Source of the DNA: Thiofilum flexile DSM 14609
GTDB lineage: Bacteria > Pseudomonadota > Gammaproteobacteria > Thiotrichales > Thiotrichaceae
Length of the DNA stretch: 49,364 bases
Reading direction: 5' to 3'
Assembly: GCF_000380185.1 (NCBI RefSeq)
Contig: NZ_KB904762.1
Location: 1-49,364 of the forward strand
Shown: positions 34,755 to 41,864 of the stretch, in pieces
How positions within the stretch are numbered: the stretch's first letter is position 1
Layout: each line of letters starts with the position of its first letter
Translations under genes and position numbers: made by a program
The notes under the pieces: model-generated
Told to the model about the DNA's origin: nothing
Database searches by the model: none
The model's input: only the letters and a program-made list of their open reading frames with translations

Positions 34755-34769
34755 TGCTATACTTAAGTA
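34755..34769 (+). promoter_or_regulatory. Extended -10 promoter and palindrome of the toxin-antitoxin operon
   Basis: TGC followed by TATACT (34758-34763) is an extended -10 element 36 bases before the antitoxin start. A 10-bp palindrome, TACTTAAGTA (34760-34769), overlaps it. That is a typical place for antitoxin autoregulation, though binding is not shown. Confidence 0.45.
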
Positions 34770-34799
34770 CTCCGTAATATCAGTACAAGGTGATTTGCT

Positions 34800-35129
34800 A
34801 TGTACGTCATGGGCATTAAAGAATTACAAACTAACCCTGGTAAGTTAAGCCATTTGTTACAAAATAATGAATATATGCTTATCACCCGACGCGGTGAGCC
34901 TTTAGGTGTTGCATTACCTTTTAGTGATCAGCTAATCGAAAACGGGCTGAAAAATTGGATGGCGCTTAAAGCTTTTCAAAGTGGTGATTTGAGCCTTGGG
35001 CAATTGGGTAAGGTATTAGGAAAAACTAAACATGCCACCTTAGAATTACTGGGGGAGCTTAATATTCCTTTTGCTGATTATGATTTACAAGAGGATTTGC
35101 AAACACTAGATGAGCTGTTTGTGGCATGA
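34800..35129 (+). CDS. UPF0175 family antitoxin with Phd-like start
   Basis: This 109-residue protein begins with a segment resembling Phd/YefM antitoxins (MGIKELQTNPGKLSHLL and LITRRGEPLGVALPF). It continues into an UPF0175-type domain with AFQSGDLSLGQLGKVLG, TLELLGELNIPFADYDL and an acidic DLQEDLQTLDELF tail. Such proteins are the usual antitoxin partners of DUF3368 PIN-domain toxins. The AAGGTG ribosome site precedes the ATG. The stop overlaps the next gene in an ATGA, giving coupled translation. The Phd-like plus UPF0175 fusion in one short protein is slightly unusual, because many UPF0175 members lack the first part. Confidence 0.85.
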   Translation: MYVMGIKELQTNPGKLSHLLQNNEYMLITRRGEPLGVALPFSDQLIENGLKNWMALKAFQSGDLSLGQLGKVLGKTKHATLELLGELNIPFADYDLQEDLQTLDELFVA

Positions 35130-35608
35130 AATCTGTCATTGTGAGTGACACCACGAGTTTGATTGTGTTGGAGAAGTTAGCGGCATTAGAACTATTATGT
35201 AAGCTATTTGATCAAATTTTGATACCTGCTGTAGTATTAGCTGAGTTGCAGGCAGGCTCACCTCATATCAAGCAACTACTAGAACCTCTACCTTGTTTTA
35301 CTGTGGTGGATGTAGCCACTTCAAAGCGTCTTACAGCTCTTTTACTATTGTTAGATGCAGGAGAAGCAAATGCTATCGAGTTAGCGGCTAGTCTTAATCT
35401 GCCTTTGATTATTGATGAGCGTAAAGGTCGACAGATTGCTAAGCAGTTCGGCATTCGTATCACAGGGTTTGCCGGATTGCTGATACAGGCGCACCGTAGC
35501 AAGCTTATAGATACTCAGACAGCTCAGGCGATGTTAGATCAAGCAATTACTCATGGATTAAGGCTTGCGCCATCGCTCCAACAACAAGTGCGAGATATGC
35601 TAGAGTGA
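35126..35608 (+). CDS. DUF3368 PIN-domain toxin
   Basis: This 160-residue protein is a PIN-fold RNase toxin. The first acidic residue is D8 in VSDTTSL, the second E40 in VVLAELQAG, the third E80 in LDAGEANAIELA, and D97 in LIIDERKGRQIA completes the metal site. The FGIRITGFAGLLIQAHR segment is characteristic of DUF3368 members. It is cotranslated with the UPF0175 antitoxin gene. All catalytic acids are present, so it should be an active endoribonuclease when free of antitoxin. Its RNA target is unknown. Confidence 0.9.
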   Translation: MKSVIVSDTTSLIVLEKLAALELLCKLFDQILIPAVVLAELQAGSPHIKQLLEPLPCFTVVDVATSKRLTALLLLLDAGEANAIELAASLNLPLIIDERKGRQIAKQFGIRITGFAGLLIQAHRSKLIDTQTAQAMLDQAITHGLRLAPSLQQQVRDMLE

Positions 35609-35805
35609 ACATTAATAGCACTTTTTGTATCTACATTATTGTTTTATCAAAAATTTTTGTCATAAAGTGAATTAAACCACCCTATTTAGCCATTGCTTCG
35701 CTTTTCTAACGGCTGTGCAGCTAAGCCACTGTTATTAAATGCTCCAAGCCAAGCTATAACATGGAGTTTTTTATTGTTCCAGCCGATTCAAGTATCTAGT
35801 TTACC
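35609..35805. other. Gap between the toxin and beta-lactamase genes
   Basis: These 197 AT-rich bases contain no open frame with a ribosome site and no strong hairpin. The converging toxin gene and beta-lactamase gene both end here. Confidence 0.4.
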
Positions 35806-36726
35806 TTACTCTGCTTTTTCAGTCGCTACACCATTGGCTTGCAACATATAAGCAGCGAGAGCTTTTCTTTTAGCCAATGCATCTGGGGTGGACATCACTA
35901 GATGAAGGGCGAAAACAGCATCCCCTCCCTTTTCATCTGATCGATCTACCCAGCCAACATACCAGCCCACTTGATCAAGACCTGCAAGCATCTGCTCAGC
36001 CGCTACGCCTTTGCTAATGTCGCCGTCGGTTCCGATAGGTAAAACGGCTCCGCTTTTTGCATGTAGTTTAGAAACGGCATCGCTGTCAGGACTGATGCGA
36101 CCTGCCATCATAGCGGCGACGCGGTTTTGGTTTGCAACAGAGGCAGGCAGATCATGACGGCGGAGTCGGTCAATAAAACGAACCTGCTCAAGAGCTGATA
36201 TACGCAGCGCTCCAGTAAGCCAGAAAGTGGTTAATTCAGTATCCTTACCCATGTCCGCATTGCCATAGCCCAAGCGTTGTAACCATTCACGTTCTTTCTG
36301 AATACCAATCCGCTCAGCTAAGCGCTGATAAAACCACACGGTAGAGTTTGTCATTCCACTAGCAAGACTAGTCGGCTGATTCCACACGGGTACGGCGCGT
36401 GTTTTTCCATCCGATTGTTCTTGCTTGAATTCATCTTCGATAACACCTGTTTCAAGGGCAATTAGTGCATGAGGAATTTTAAAGGTAGAGGCTGGCAGTA
36501 CAGGTTGCTCTGCACGCGCTTGATTACATACTAGCCACTTCTCTTGTGTTGGCAAATACAGAACAAACGTAGCTTGCTCAGCTTGCGAGGCAAGATAATC
36601 ACAATCCTTAGCACTATTATATTGGTCGGCTGGTGTTGGTTCTTGAGCAGCTACAGTGCTCCCTAATAAAGCCCAGACTAAAAGGAGTTGGCCTGCTTGT
36701 TTAGAAATGTTATAGCCTGTTTTCAA
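35806..36726 (-). CDS. Class D (OXA-type) beta-lactamase
   Basis: This 306-residue protein has an N-terminal signal peptide (cleavage after TVAA, about 27) and the serine beta-lactamase class D motifs. These are S80-T-F-K83 (PASTFKIPHAL), the S128-T-V130 motif, Y154-G-N156, W169-L170, and K224-S225-G226 where most OXA enzymes have KTG. WYVGW (255-259) follows. It would act in the periplasm on beta-lactam antibiotics. The chromosomal setting, with no integron or insertion sequence next to it, suggests an intrinsic gene. It has its own likely promoter and no AmpR-type regulator nearby. The substrate range cannot be predicted. Confidence 0.93.
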   Translation of the reverse strand: MKTGYNISKQAGQLLLVWALLGSTVAAQEPTPADQYNSAKDCDYLASQAEQATFVLYLPTQEKWLVCNQARAEQPVLPASTFKIPHALIALETGVIEDEFKQEQSDGKTRAVPVWNQPTSLASGMTNSTVWFYQRLAERIGIQKEREWLQRLGYGNADMGKDTELTTFWLTGALRISALEQVRFIDRLRRHDLPASVANQNRVAAMMAGRISPDSDAVSKLHAKSGAVLPIGTDGDISKGVAAEQMLAGLDQVGWYVGWVDRSDEKGGDAVFALHLVMSTPDALAKRKALAAYMLQANGVATEKAE

Positions 36727-36782
36727 TTCACTGCCCCTAGGGAAAATTTTTAAAATATGCAGAACGTCTGCAAGGAGCGGCG

Positions 36783-36810
36783 ATTATAGAGTAGTTGAGT
36801 CTACTTCCAA
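36783..36810 (-). promoter_or_regulatory. Likely promoter of the beta-lactamase gene
   Basis: On the minus strand TTGGAA (plus 36805-36810) is 16 bases from a perfect TATAAT (36783-36788), 57 bases before the start codon. Confidence 0.55.
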
Positions 36811-36829
36811 GCGTTTTAGTCAGTAGATT

Positions 36830-36880
36830 GCCGGTTACATGATTTAAATAACTTAAATGCTTAGAAAGTGAGTAACCGGC
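36830..36880. repeat. Inverted repeat between fucP and the beta-lactamase gene
   Basis: GCCGGTTAC (36830-36838) and GTAACCGGC (36872-36880) are perfect 9-bp inverted repeats with a 33-base AT-rich loop, 34 bases beyond the fucP stop. It may be a long-loop terminator or a repeat relic. Confidence 0.45.
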
Positions 36881-36913
36881 TATTTACAAAATATTTCAAC
36901 TAGTCGTGGATGC

Positions 36914-38230
36914 TTATTGTACGGCTGGACGTTTGTTTTTCAGTTCAAACACGGCATAACCTGCTACTACTAAGAAGCAGCCTAAGGGGACAATATAAGA
37001 GAATGCTGCATCATAGGTATCAATCAGAGCACCTTGCACCAGTGGCATTAAGGCACCCCCTAGAATCGCCATGACCAAACCTGCCGCGCCAAACTTAGTA
37101 TCATCTCCTAGTCCTTGCAGTGCCACACCATAAATAGTTGGGAACATTAAAGACAAGCCTACCGAAATGGACATAACAGCGAAGACCCCTAACATATTAG
37201 GACTCAAAGCGGCAATCGCGCACATAGTAGAGGCAAACAGTGCCATGCCTAATAGGAGTTGAGTAGGGCGGATATAGCCCATGAGCCATGTCATGAGGAA
37301 GCGTGACAGTAAAAACAGAATCAGACTGTATTGCAGGTACATACCGGCCTGAGCTTCGTTACCACCAATCGCTGCCATCACATACTGAATAGTAAAAGTC
37401 CAAGCACAAGTTTGACCCGCCACATTAAAGAACTGAGCAATTACACCAAAGCGATAGTATTTATTAGCCATTAAGCGCTTAAAGGTAGCTCCAAAATGGA
37501 TACCGCTCCAAGTAGTGGCGCTTTGCTCACGGGTATTGGGGGTTTTGACCAGTGCAATGCAGGCCCAGATCAGAATCAGCGCAAATGCCATCCCCACATA
37601 AGGTGTCATGACCGCATTGAGTTCCGCTGATTGAATGGCGCGTAATGCTTCCGGTGCCATGCTAGCGCGTTCCTCACCCGTAGCTGAGTGCAGATTAGGC
37701 AGAATCAACATAGCAGCCAGAAATACCCCCAAATTGGTACCGACCGGATTAAACGCTTGTGCTAAATTCAAACGTTGGGTGGCATTACCTTCAGGCCCCA
37801 TAGAAATGACGAATGGATTGGCTGAGGTTTCTAAAATGGATAATCCAGCGGCTAGGGTAAAGAGTGCTGCTAGGAAAAAGCCATAGGTCATGCTGCTACT
37901 TGCGGGATAAAACATAAAGGCTCCCACAATAGCTAAGCCTAGTCCGGTTAAAACCCCGACCTTATAGGAGTAGCGTTCATTGATAAAAGCAGCCGGAATG
38001 GCGAGGCAGAAATAGGCACCGTAATAGCAGAATTGTACTAATGAGGCTTGTAGGGTGCTCATGGTGAAAATTTTACTGAATACTTTGACCAGTGGGTCGG
38101 TCATATTGGCAGCAACACCCCAAGCCGCAAAACAGACTACCAGTAGCACAAAGGCTAGCCGCATGTCTTTGAATACCAATGGCAGTTTTTCCACACCTTT
38201 GGCATAGGTATTGGTTATCACTTGACTCAT
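36914..38230 (-). CDS. fucP: FucP-type sugar:proton symporter (MFS)
   Basis: This 438-residue protein has 12 predicted membrane helices and exactly the length of E. coli FucP, the L-fucose/H+ symporter. Residues matching the proton-coupling acids are kept: D45 in AANMTDPLVKVF and E134 in SILETSANPF. The LAQAFNPVGTNLGV segment is also characteristic. It belongs to the FucP subfamily of MFS transporters, which also holds glucose/galactose permeases, so the exact sugar is uncertain. No fucose catabolic genes are adjacent. The nearest sugar-related gene is the aldose-epimerase-like gene about 2 kb upstream. The ribosome site AGGAGGATAAG precedes the ATG. Confidence 0.88.
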   Translation of the reverse strand: MSQVITNTYAKGVEKLPLVFKDMRLAFVLLVVCFAAWGVAANMTDPLVKVFSKIFTMSTLQASLVQFCYYGAYFCLAIPAAFINERYSYKVGVLTGLGLAIVGAFMFYPASSSMTYGFFLAALFTLAAGLSILETSANPFVISMGPEGNATQRLNLAQAFNPVGTNLGVFLAAMLILPNLHSATGEERASMAPEALRAIQSAELNAVMTPYVGMAFALILIWACIALVKTPNTREQSATTWSGIHFGATFKRLMANKYYRFGVIAQFFNVAGQTCAWTFTIQYVMAAIGGNEAQAGMYLQYSLILFLLSRFLMTWLMGYIRPTQLLLGMALFASTMCAIAALSPNMLGVFAVMSISVGLSLMFPTIYGVALQGLGDDTKFGAAGLVMAILGGALMPLVQGALIDTYDAAFSYIVPLGCFLVVAGYAVFELKNKRPAVQ

Positions 38231-38441
38231 CTTATCCTCCTAGTCGTTAAGATGATGAATGAAGGCTCCCGAATCTCTCCCCTCGGAAGTTAAGACGATG
38301 TTACCGTAAAAATATAATTAAATAAGTACCTAGTAAAAAGTAATTGTGTATTTCTGCGCAATATTTTCATCATCTAGGAATATTATTAATCTGCTCATTA
38401 ATATTTCTAATAAGATTGGTTGAGGATTTGTAAAATACCTA
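38231..38441. other. Non-coding gap upstream of fucP
   Basis: These 211 AT-rich bases hold the fucP leader and the end of the frameshifted gene. No further gene, repeat or clear promoter was recognised. Confidence 0.4.
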
Positions 38442-39210
38442 TCAGCAGGGAGCGAGCGAAAAAGTAGAACCTATCAGATTAGAGATAGTATTGATTACCT
38501 CTGTCGTAACTCTAGCTTTAAACAAAGACACATCCAGCAGAAACCCAAAAATAACGGCGATATAAGCTAAATACCAAAAACCCATATAGTCATTATAGAG
38601 TATGGTATAAAACCAATTCTGACCAAAGATATATACGCAGGAAGATAGCACTGTTGCAATCAGTAGTAGCAAACCAGGTAAGAATAAGTGCGAGGTAGCA
38701 CTAGGCTTAATAAGTGATAGAATAAATAAAATAAAAAACATTGCGACATTAGCCCCCAGAAATATTTGCAAATCATTTTTTAAACTATCCAGAATCGCGA
38801 TATATTTATTTTTTATAATATCACCCAAGGTATGTTCAGCAATTTGGATATTTTTGATGCGTTCCCTATAGCCTGAGGCTATTGATTCGGCGAGTAATTT
38901 TTTCTTCTCACAGTTATAACCACACATAGATGCGATCGTAGCAGCGATTTTTTTCGGGTAGTTTATTATTAAGATCTTGCTGGGTTTTTTCCTTTTCAAA
39001 GCCGAGCTTAGTAGCAATATTGAGAGCCTTTTCTGCGGTGGTAGATTGACTTATTATTTCTTGCTTAGCTTGTACTTCTTTTTCAATCTGATATCTGACG
39101 AAGCCTTTTGCAGATTCTTCAATAGTGTCGGGAGAGGTAAGTATTAATAACAGCAGAAATCCAAATAGTAGAAGGCCGAGTAAGCTAGTGATTTTTAAAG
39201 TGATATTCAT
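38442..39210 (-). pseudogene. Membrane protein gene split by a frameshift at an A7 run
   Basis: Two overlapping frames on the minus strand appear to be one gene. The first (start 39210) gives a membrane helix (about 8-26) and a coiled stretch. The second supplies a continuous helical region and then three to four membrane helices, ending at 38442. They join at a run of seven A residues (plus-strand T7, 38948-38954). Dropping one A fuses NNKLPEK to IAATIASMCGYNC without a break and yields about 254 residues. As sequenced, the first frame stops soon after the run. The cause may be real mutation, slippage-based variation or a sequencing error. I recognise no family, and the AT-rich codon use resembles 31246-31791. 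Confidence 0.6.
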
Positions 39211-39227
39211 GATTTTTTGTAATTAAT

Positions 39228-39260
39228 AAATAGATATGTTTGATATTATCATATCTATTT
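39228..39260. repeat. 11-bp inverted repeat between divergent genes
   Basis: AAATAGATATG (39228-39238) and CATATCTATTT (39250-39260) are perfect inverted repeats with an 11-base spacer. They lie 18 bases upstream of the frameshifted gene's start and about 56 bases upstream of the promoter for the Rpn-type gene. An operator or cruciform is possible. Confidence 0.5.
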
Positions 39261-39315
39261 CAGATCTTAGAAGGCCTTGTGCAAATAAAAAATACAATTA
39301 TTACATTTAAATCAG

Positions 39316-39324
39316 TGCTATAAT
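39316..39324 (+). promoter_or_regulatory. Extended -10 promoter of the Rpn-type gene
   Basis: TGC followed by a perfect TATAAT (39319-39324) forms an extended -10 element 30 bases before the start codon. No -35 match was seen, which is acceptable for this promoter type. Confidence 0.55.
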
Positions 39325-39353
39325 AACTCTAATATTACTACCTAATTTAAGTT

Positions 39354-40199
39354 ATGGCTGAAAAAGACATTGTCAGTAAAGATGTGCTACAACACTTAGC
39401 CGCCGATATTGCTAATATCCTGTTACATCTCGATGTGGAGCATGATTCGGTAGAGTTACTCCAAACTGAACAACAACGCATTGAGGTGCGTCGTGCCGAT
39501 ATGGTGGCTCGAATGCGCAAACGTCAAACAAGCGAGCAATTTATCCTGCATGTTGAAATACAAAATGCCAATGATGCGAGTATGCCTGTGCGGATGTTGC
39601 GTTATGTCAGCGATATTTTGCTACTGCATCCAAACGAACCCATTTATCAGTATTTGGTTTACATCGGTAAAGCACGTCTAAACATGCCTAACGAGTTAGC
39701 ATTGCCTGATTTTCACTACCGATATCGGGTATTGGATATGCACACGGTGGATTGCAGTTTATTATTAGCACAAGACACTCCAGAGGCTTTAGTACTCGCT
39801 ATTTTATGTGATTTCAAAGTACGCCCGACACAAGAGGTCGTCAACTACATTGTCAGGCGCTTGAAAGAGTTAACTGGCGATAATGAAGCCCAATTTCGTA
39901 ACTACTACGAAATGTTAGAAACCCTCGCGGACAATCGCGATTTACAAACACAACTAGATGAGGCTAAACACATGCTAACCCAAGTTGATGTCACTCGTTT
40001 TTCCACCTATCGGTGGGGCTTACAAGCAGGGCTAGAGCAAGGAATAGAGCAGGGGCTTGAAAAAGGTGCTCAAATCAAAGCGACTGAAATGGCTAAGAAA
40101 CTTATTAGCAAAGGTGCTTTTGAAGTTGCTGAGATTGCGGAGCTAACAGGACTTACTGAAGACGAAATACAAAAGCTTAAAATCTCGTTATTGAATTAA
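39354..40199 (+). CDS. Rpn/PD-(D/E)XK nuclease family transposase-like protein
   Basis: This 281-residue protein has the nuclease core of the Rpn/DUF4351-type family: RRADMVARM (Asp about 49) and QFILHVEIQNANDASMPVRMLRYV (Glu-x-Gln near residues 68-70). A helical connector follows. The C-terminal coil has the LEQGIEQGLEKGAQ repeat and a helix-turn-helix-like end (FEVAEIAELTGLTEDEIQKL) often seen in these proteins. Members can promote RecA-independent recombination and are called transposase-like, although they carry no terminal repeats. The gene stands alone between a hairpin terminator and an extended -10 promoter. Its natural role is unknown. Confidence 0.85.
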   Translation: MAEKDIVSKDVLQHLAADIANILLHLDVEHDSVELLQTEQQRIEVRRADMVARMRKRQTSEQFILHVEIQNANDASMPVRMLRYVSDILLLHPNEPIYQYLVYIGKARLNMPNELALPDFHYRYRVLDMHTVDCSLLLAQDTPEALVLAILCDFKVRPTQEVVNYIVRRLKELTGDNEAQFRNYYEMLETLADNRDLQTQLDEAKHMLTQVDVTRFSTYRWGLQAGLEQGIEQGLEKGAQIKATEMAKKLISKGAFEVAEIAELTGLTEDEIQKLKISLLN

Positions 40200-40212
40200 C
40201 CACTTGTGTTAT

Positions 40213-40240
40213 GAGTAAGTCGTACCTAGTACGCTTACTC
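40213..40240. terminator. Terminator hairpin between convergent genes
   Basis: GAGTAAG-T-CGTAC (40213-40225) pairs with GTACGCTTACTC (40229-40240) around CTA, with one bulged T. This 12-bp stem lies 13 bases past the Rpn-type gene and 17 bases before the end of the epimerase-like gene. The T tract is short. Confidence 0.6.
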
Positions 40241-40256
40241 TTGTGCTGGCCAGCAC

Positions 40257-41072
40257 TCAAAAGTCATAATCAATCCACCAGCTTAAACTTTGGCTCGGTG
40301 CAATAATACGTTCAAAAAACGGTTCCCATGAAAAGGTATTTTGATTCCCCCAGATTGGGAAAAAGGTGGGGACATAACTACAACTCGCACTCACCATACC
40401 CAATACCGGATGGCGCTGGGTAATTGTGACCGGGTTTTGCGCCTGATGATCTAAGGCTTGATAAAACCCTGCTTGCTCAGGCCAAGCTTTGCGCGTAATA
40501 AAACCATTGTCAGCCATCACATAGCCCTCATTCTCTGGCATAGACAGCGGAATGCTCAAACGGCATAGCTCATTCGTCTTGGGCTGAGGGTAAAAAGGAT
40601 GCGGGAACCAAGCGATAGGAATAAAGGTATTCCCATGATTGGTGATGACGGTGTGTGAACGCACGGTGCGCTCTTTCAAGGTAACAGTGCGTTGTAAGGT
40701 AAAATCAAACTCAGCAAAAGTCGGGTGAGTCTTCATTTGAATAGCCGTAGGACTCGCCTCAATATCCCACTGACAGAATTCTAGCACCTGCTTAGTCGTC
40801 AAATCACAACGCCCAATCCCAATAATATAAACCTCACTATCCGATCCCTGTGGCTGACGCAAGGGCGACCAATTAAAGGCATCCGGAATACCTTGTCCAT
40901 CAAACCAATTAAAACTATCAGGATAGGTAGGCCCCGTGAGCAATGCTCCTTTTTGATCATCCGTCACTTGATAAATATAGCCGCCGGTACAGTACCGCAC
41001 TCCAAAACGGGCTTGATCAGCCATCGGGTCTAGAATGTCGACGGTTAATTCATGATTAGTTAGTTGATACAT
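40257..41072 (-). CDS. Aldose 1-epimerase-like sugar-binding protein
   Basis: This 271-residue protein is rich in aromatic residues and beta strands, with no signal peptide or membrane segment. Features of the galactose-mutarotase fold include the RFGVRYCTGGYIYQV start, TLKERTVRSHTVITNHG, the PIAWFPHPFYP histidine motif (His about 178), and the WIDYDF end. A mutarotase would interconvert sugar anomers. The usual paired catalytic Glu cannot be placed with certainty, so a non-catalytic sugar-binding role is possible. It is downstream of, and on the same strand as, rlmB (42-base gap), without an obvious functional link. Confidence 0.7.
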   Translation of the reverse strand: MYQLTNHELTVDILDPMADQARFGVRYCTGGYIYQVTDDQKGALLTGPTYPDSFNWFDGQGIPDAFNWSPLRQPQGSDSEVYIIGIGRCDLTTKQVLEFCQWDIEASPTAIQMKTHPTFAEFDFTLQRTVTLKERTVRSHTVITNHGNTFIPIAWFPHPFYPQPKTNELCRLSIPLSMPENEGYVMADNGFITRKAWPEQAGFYQALDHQAQNPVTITQRHPVLGMVSASCSYVPTFFPIWGNQNTFSWEPFFERIIAPSQSLSWWIDYDF

Positions 41073-41114
41073 GATGAAACTCGGCTCACAGGGTTAGAGA
41101 GTGATTACAATAGG

Positions 41115-41864
41115 CTAGAGTTTAGGGCGACGCTGGCGTAGGGCTTCATATAAACACACGCCTGTGGCGACCGATACATTAAGACTCGATACTTTACCAC
41201 GCATAGGGATGCTGATTAAAAAATCACAGTTTTCTTCTGTCAAACGCCGAATCCCTTGGCCTTCTGCACCCATAACCAAAGCCACCGCTCCGGTTAAATC
41301 CGCTTCATATAAATCCTTAGTCGCGCTATCACTGGTGCCAGTAATCCAAATGCCGCGCTCGCGTAGGGTGCTCATAGTACGCGCTAAATTGGTCACACTC
41401 ATAAATGGGACTAACTCGGCGGCCCCCGATGCGACTTTGCGCACAGTGGGGGTTAATCCCACCGCATTATCACGCGGAGCAATCACCGCATGTACTCCCG
41501 CACCTTCGGCGGTACGTAAACAAGCCCCTAAATTATGCGGATCGGTCACGCCATCCAAAATCAATAAAAAGGCAGGCTCGTCTAAGCGGTCGAGTAGGTC
41601 GTATAAATCATTTTCGTCATACTCTTTAGCGCTTTTGTATTCGGCGACAATACCTTGATGCCGATTATCGCGCCCTGCCATTTCATCCAGTTTAGTAGGG
41701 TCAATTAAGGCGCAGCTAATGCCCGCTGTTTTCAGCAGCGGTTGTAGTTTGAGAATACGTTCATTACGCGTGCGTTTGTCTATCCACACGCGCACGAGGT
41801 TTTCTGCATCATGATTTAACGCGCTTTCGACCGCGTTAATGCCGTAAATCAGGGATTTGCTCAT
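41115..41864 (-). CDS. rlmB: 23S rRNA (guanosine-2251-2'-O)-methyltransferase RlmB
   Basis: RlmB methylates the ribose of G2251 in the peptidyl-transferase P loop. The 249-residue protein has an N-terminal substrate-binding domain (SLIYGINAVESAL) and a SPOUT domain with its three motifs: DGVTDPHNLGACLRTAEGAG (motif 1), ALVMGAEGQGIRRLT (motif 2) and ISIPMRGKVSSLNVSVATGV (motif 3, knot). It overlaps the rnr stop by one base, the standard rnr-rlmB order, so the two are co-translated. Confidence 0.95.
   Translation of the reverse strand: MSKSLIYGINAVESALNHDAENLVRVWIDKRTRNERILKLQPLLKTAGISCALIDPTKLDEMAGRDNRHQGIVAEYKSAKEYDENDLYDLLDRLDEPAFLLILDGVTDPHNLGACLRTAEGAGVHAVIAPRDNAVGLTPTVRKVASGAAELVPFMSVTNLARTMSTLRERGIWITGTSDSATKDLYEADLTGAVALVMGAEGQGIRRLTEENCDFLISIPMRGKVSSLNVSVATGVCLYEALRQRRPKL

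Noticed and set aside
41164-41658. 164-residue open frame opposite rlmB
   Set aside because: It runs antisense to a confident gene, has Arg/Ser/Ala-rich shadow composition and no ribosome site.
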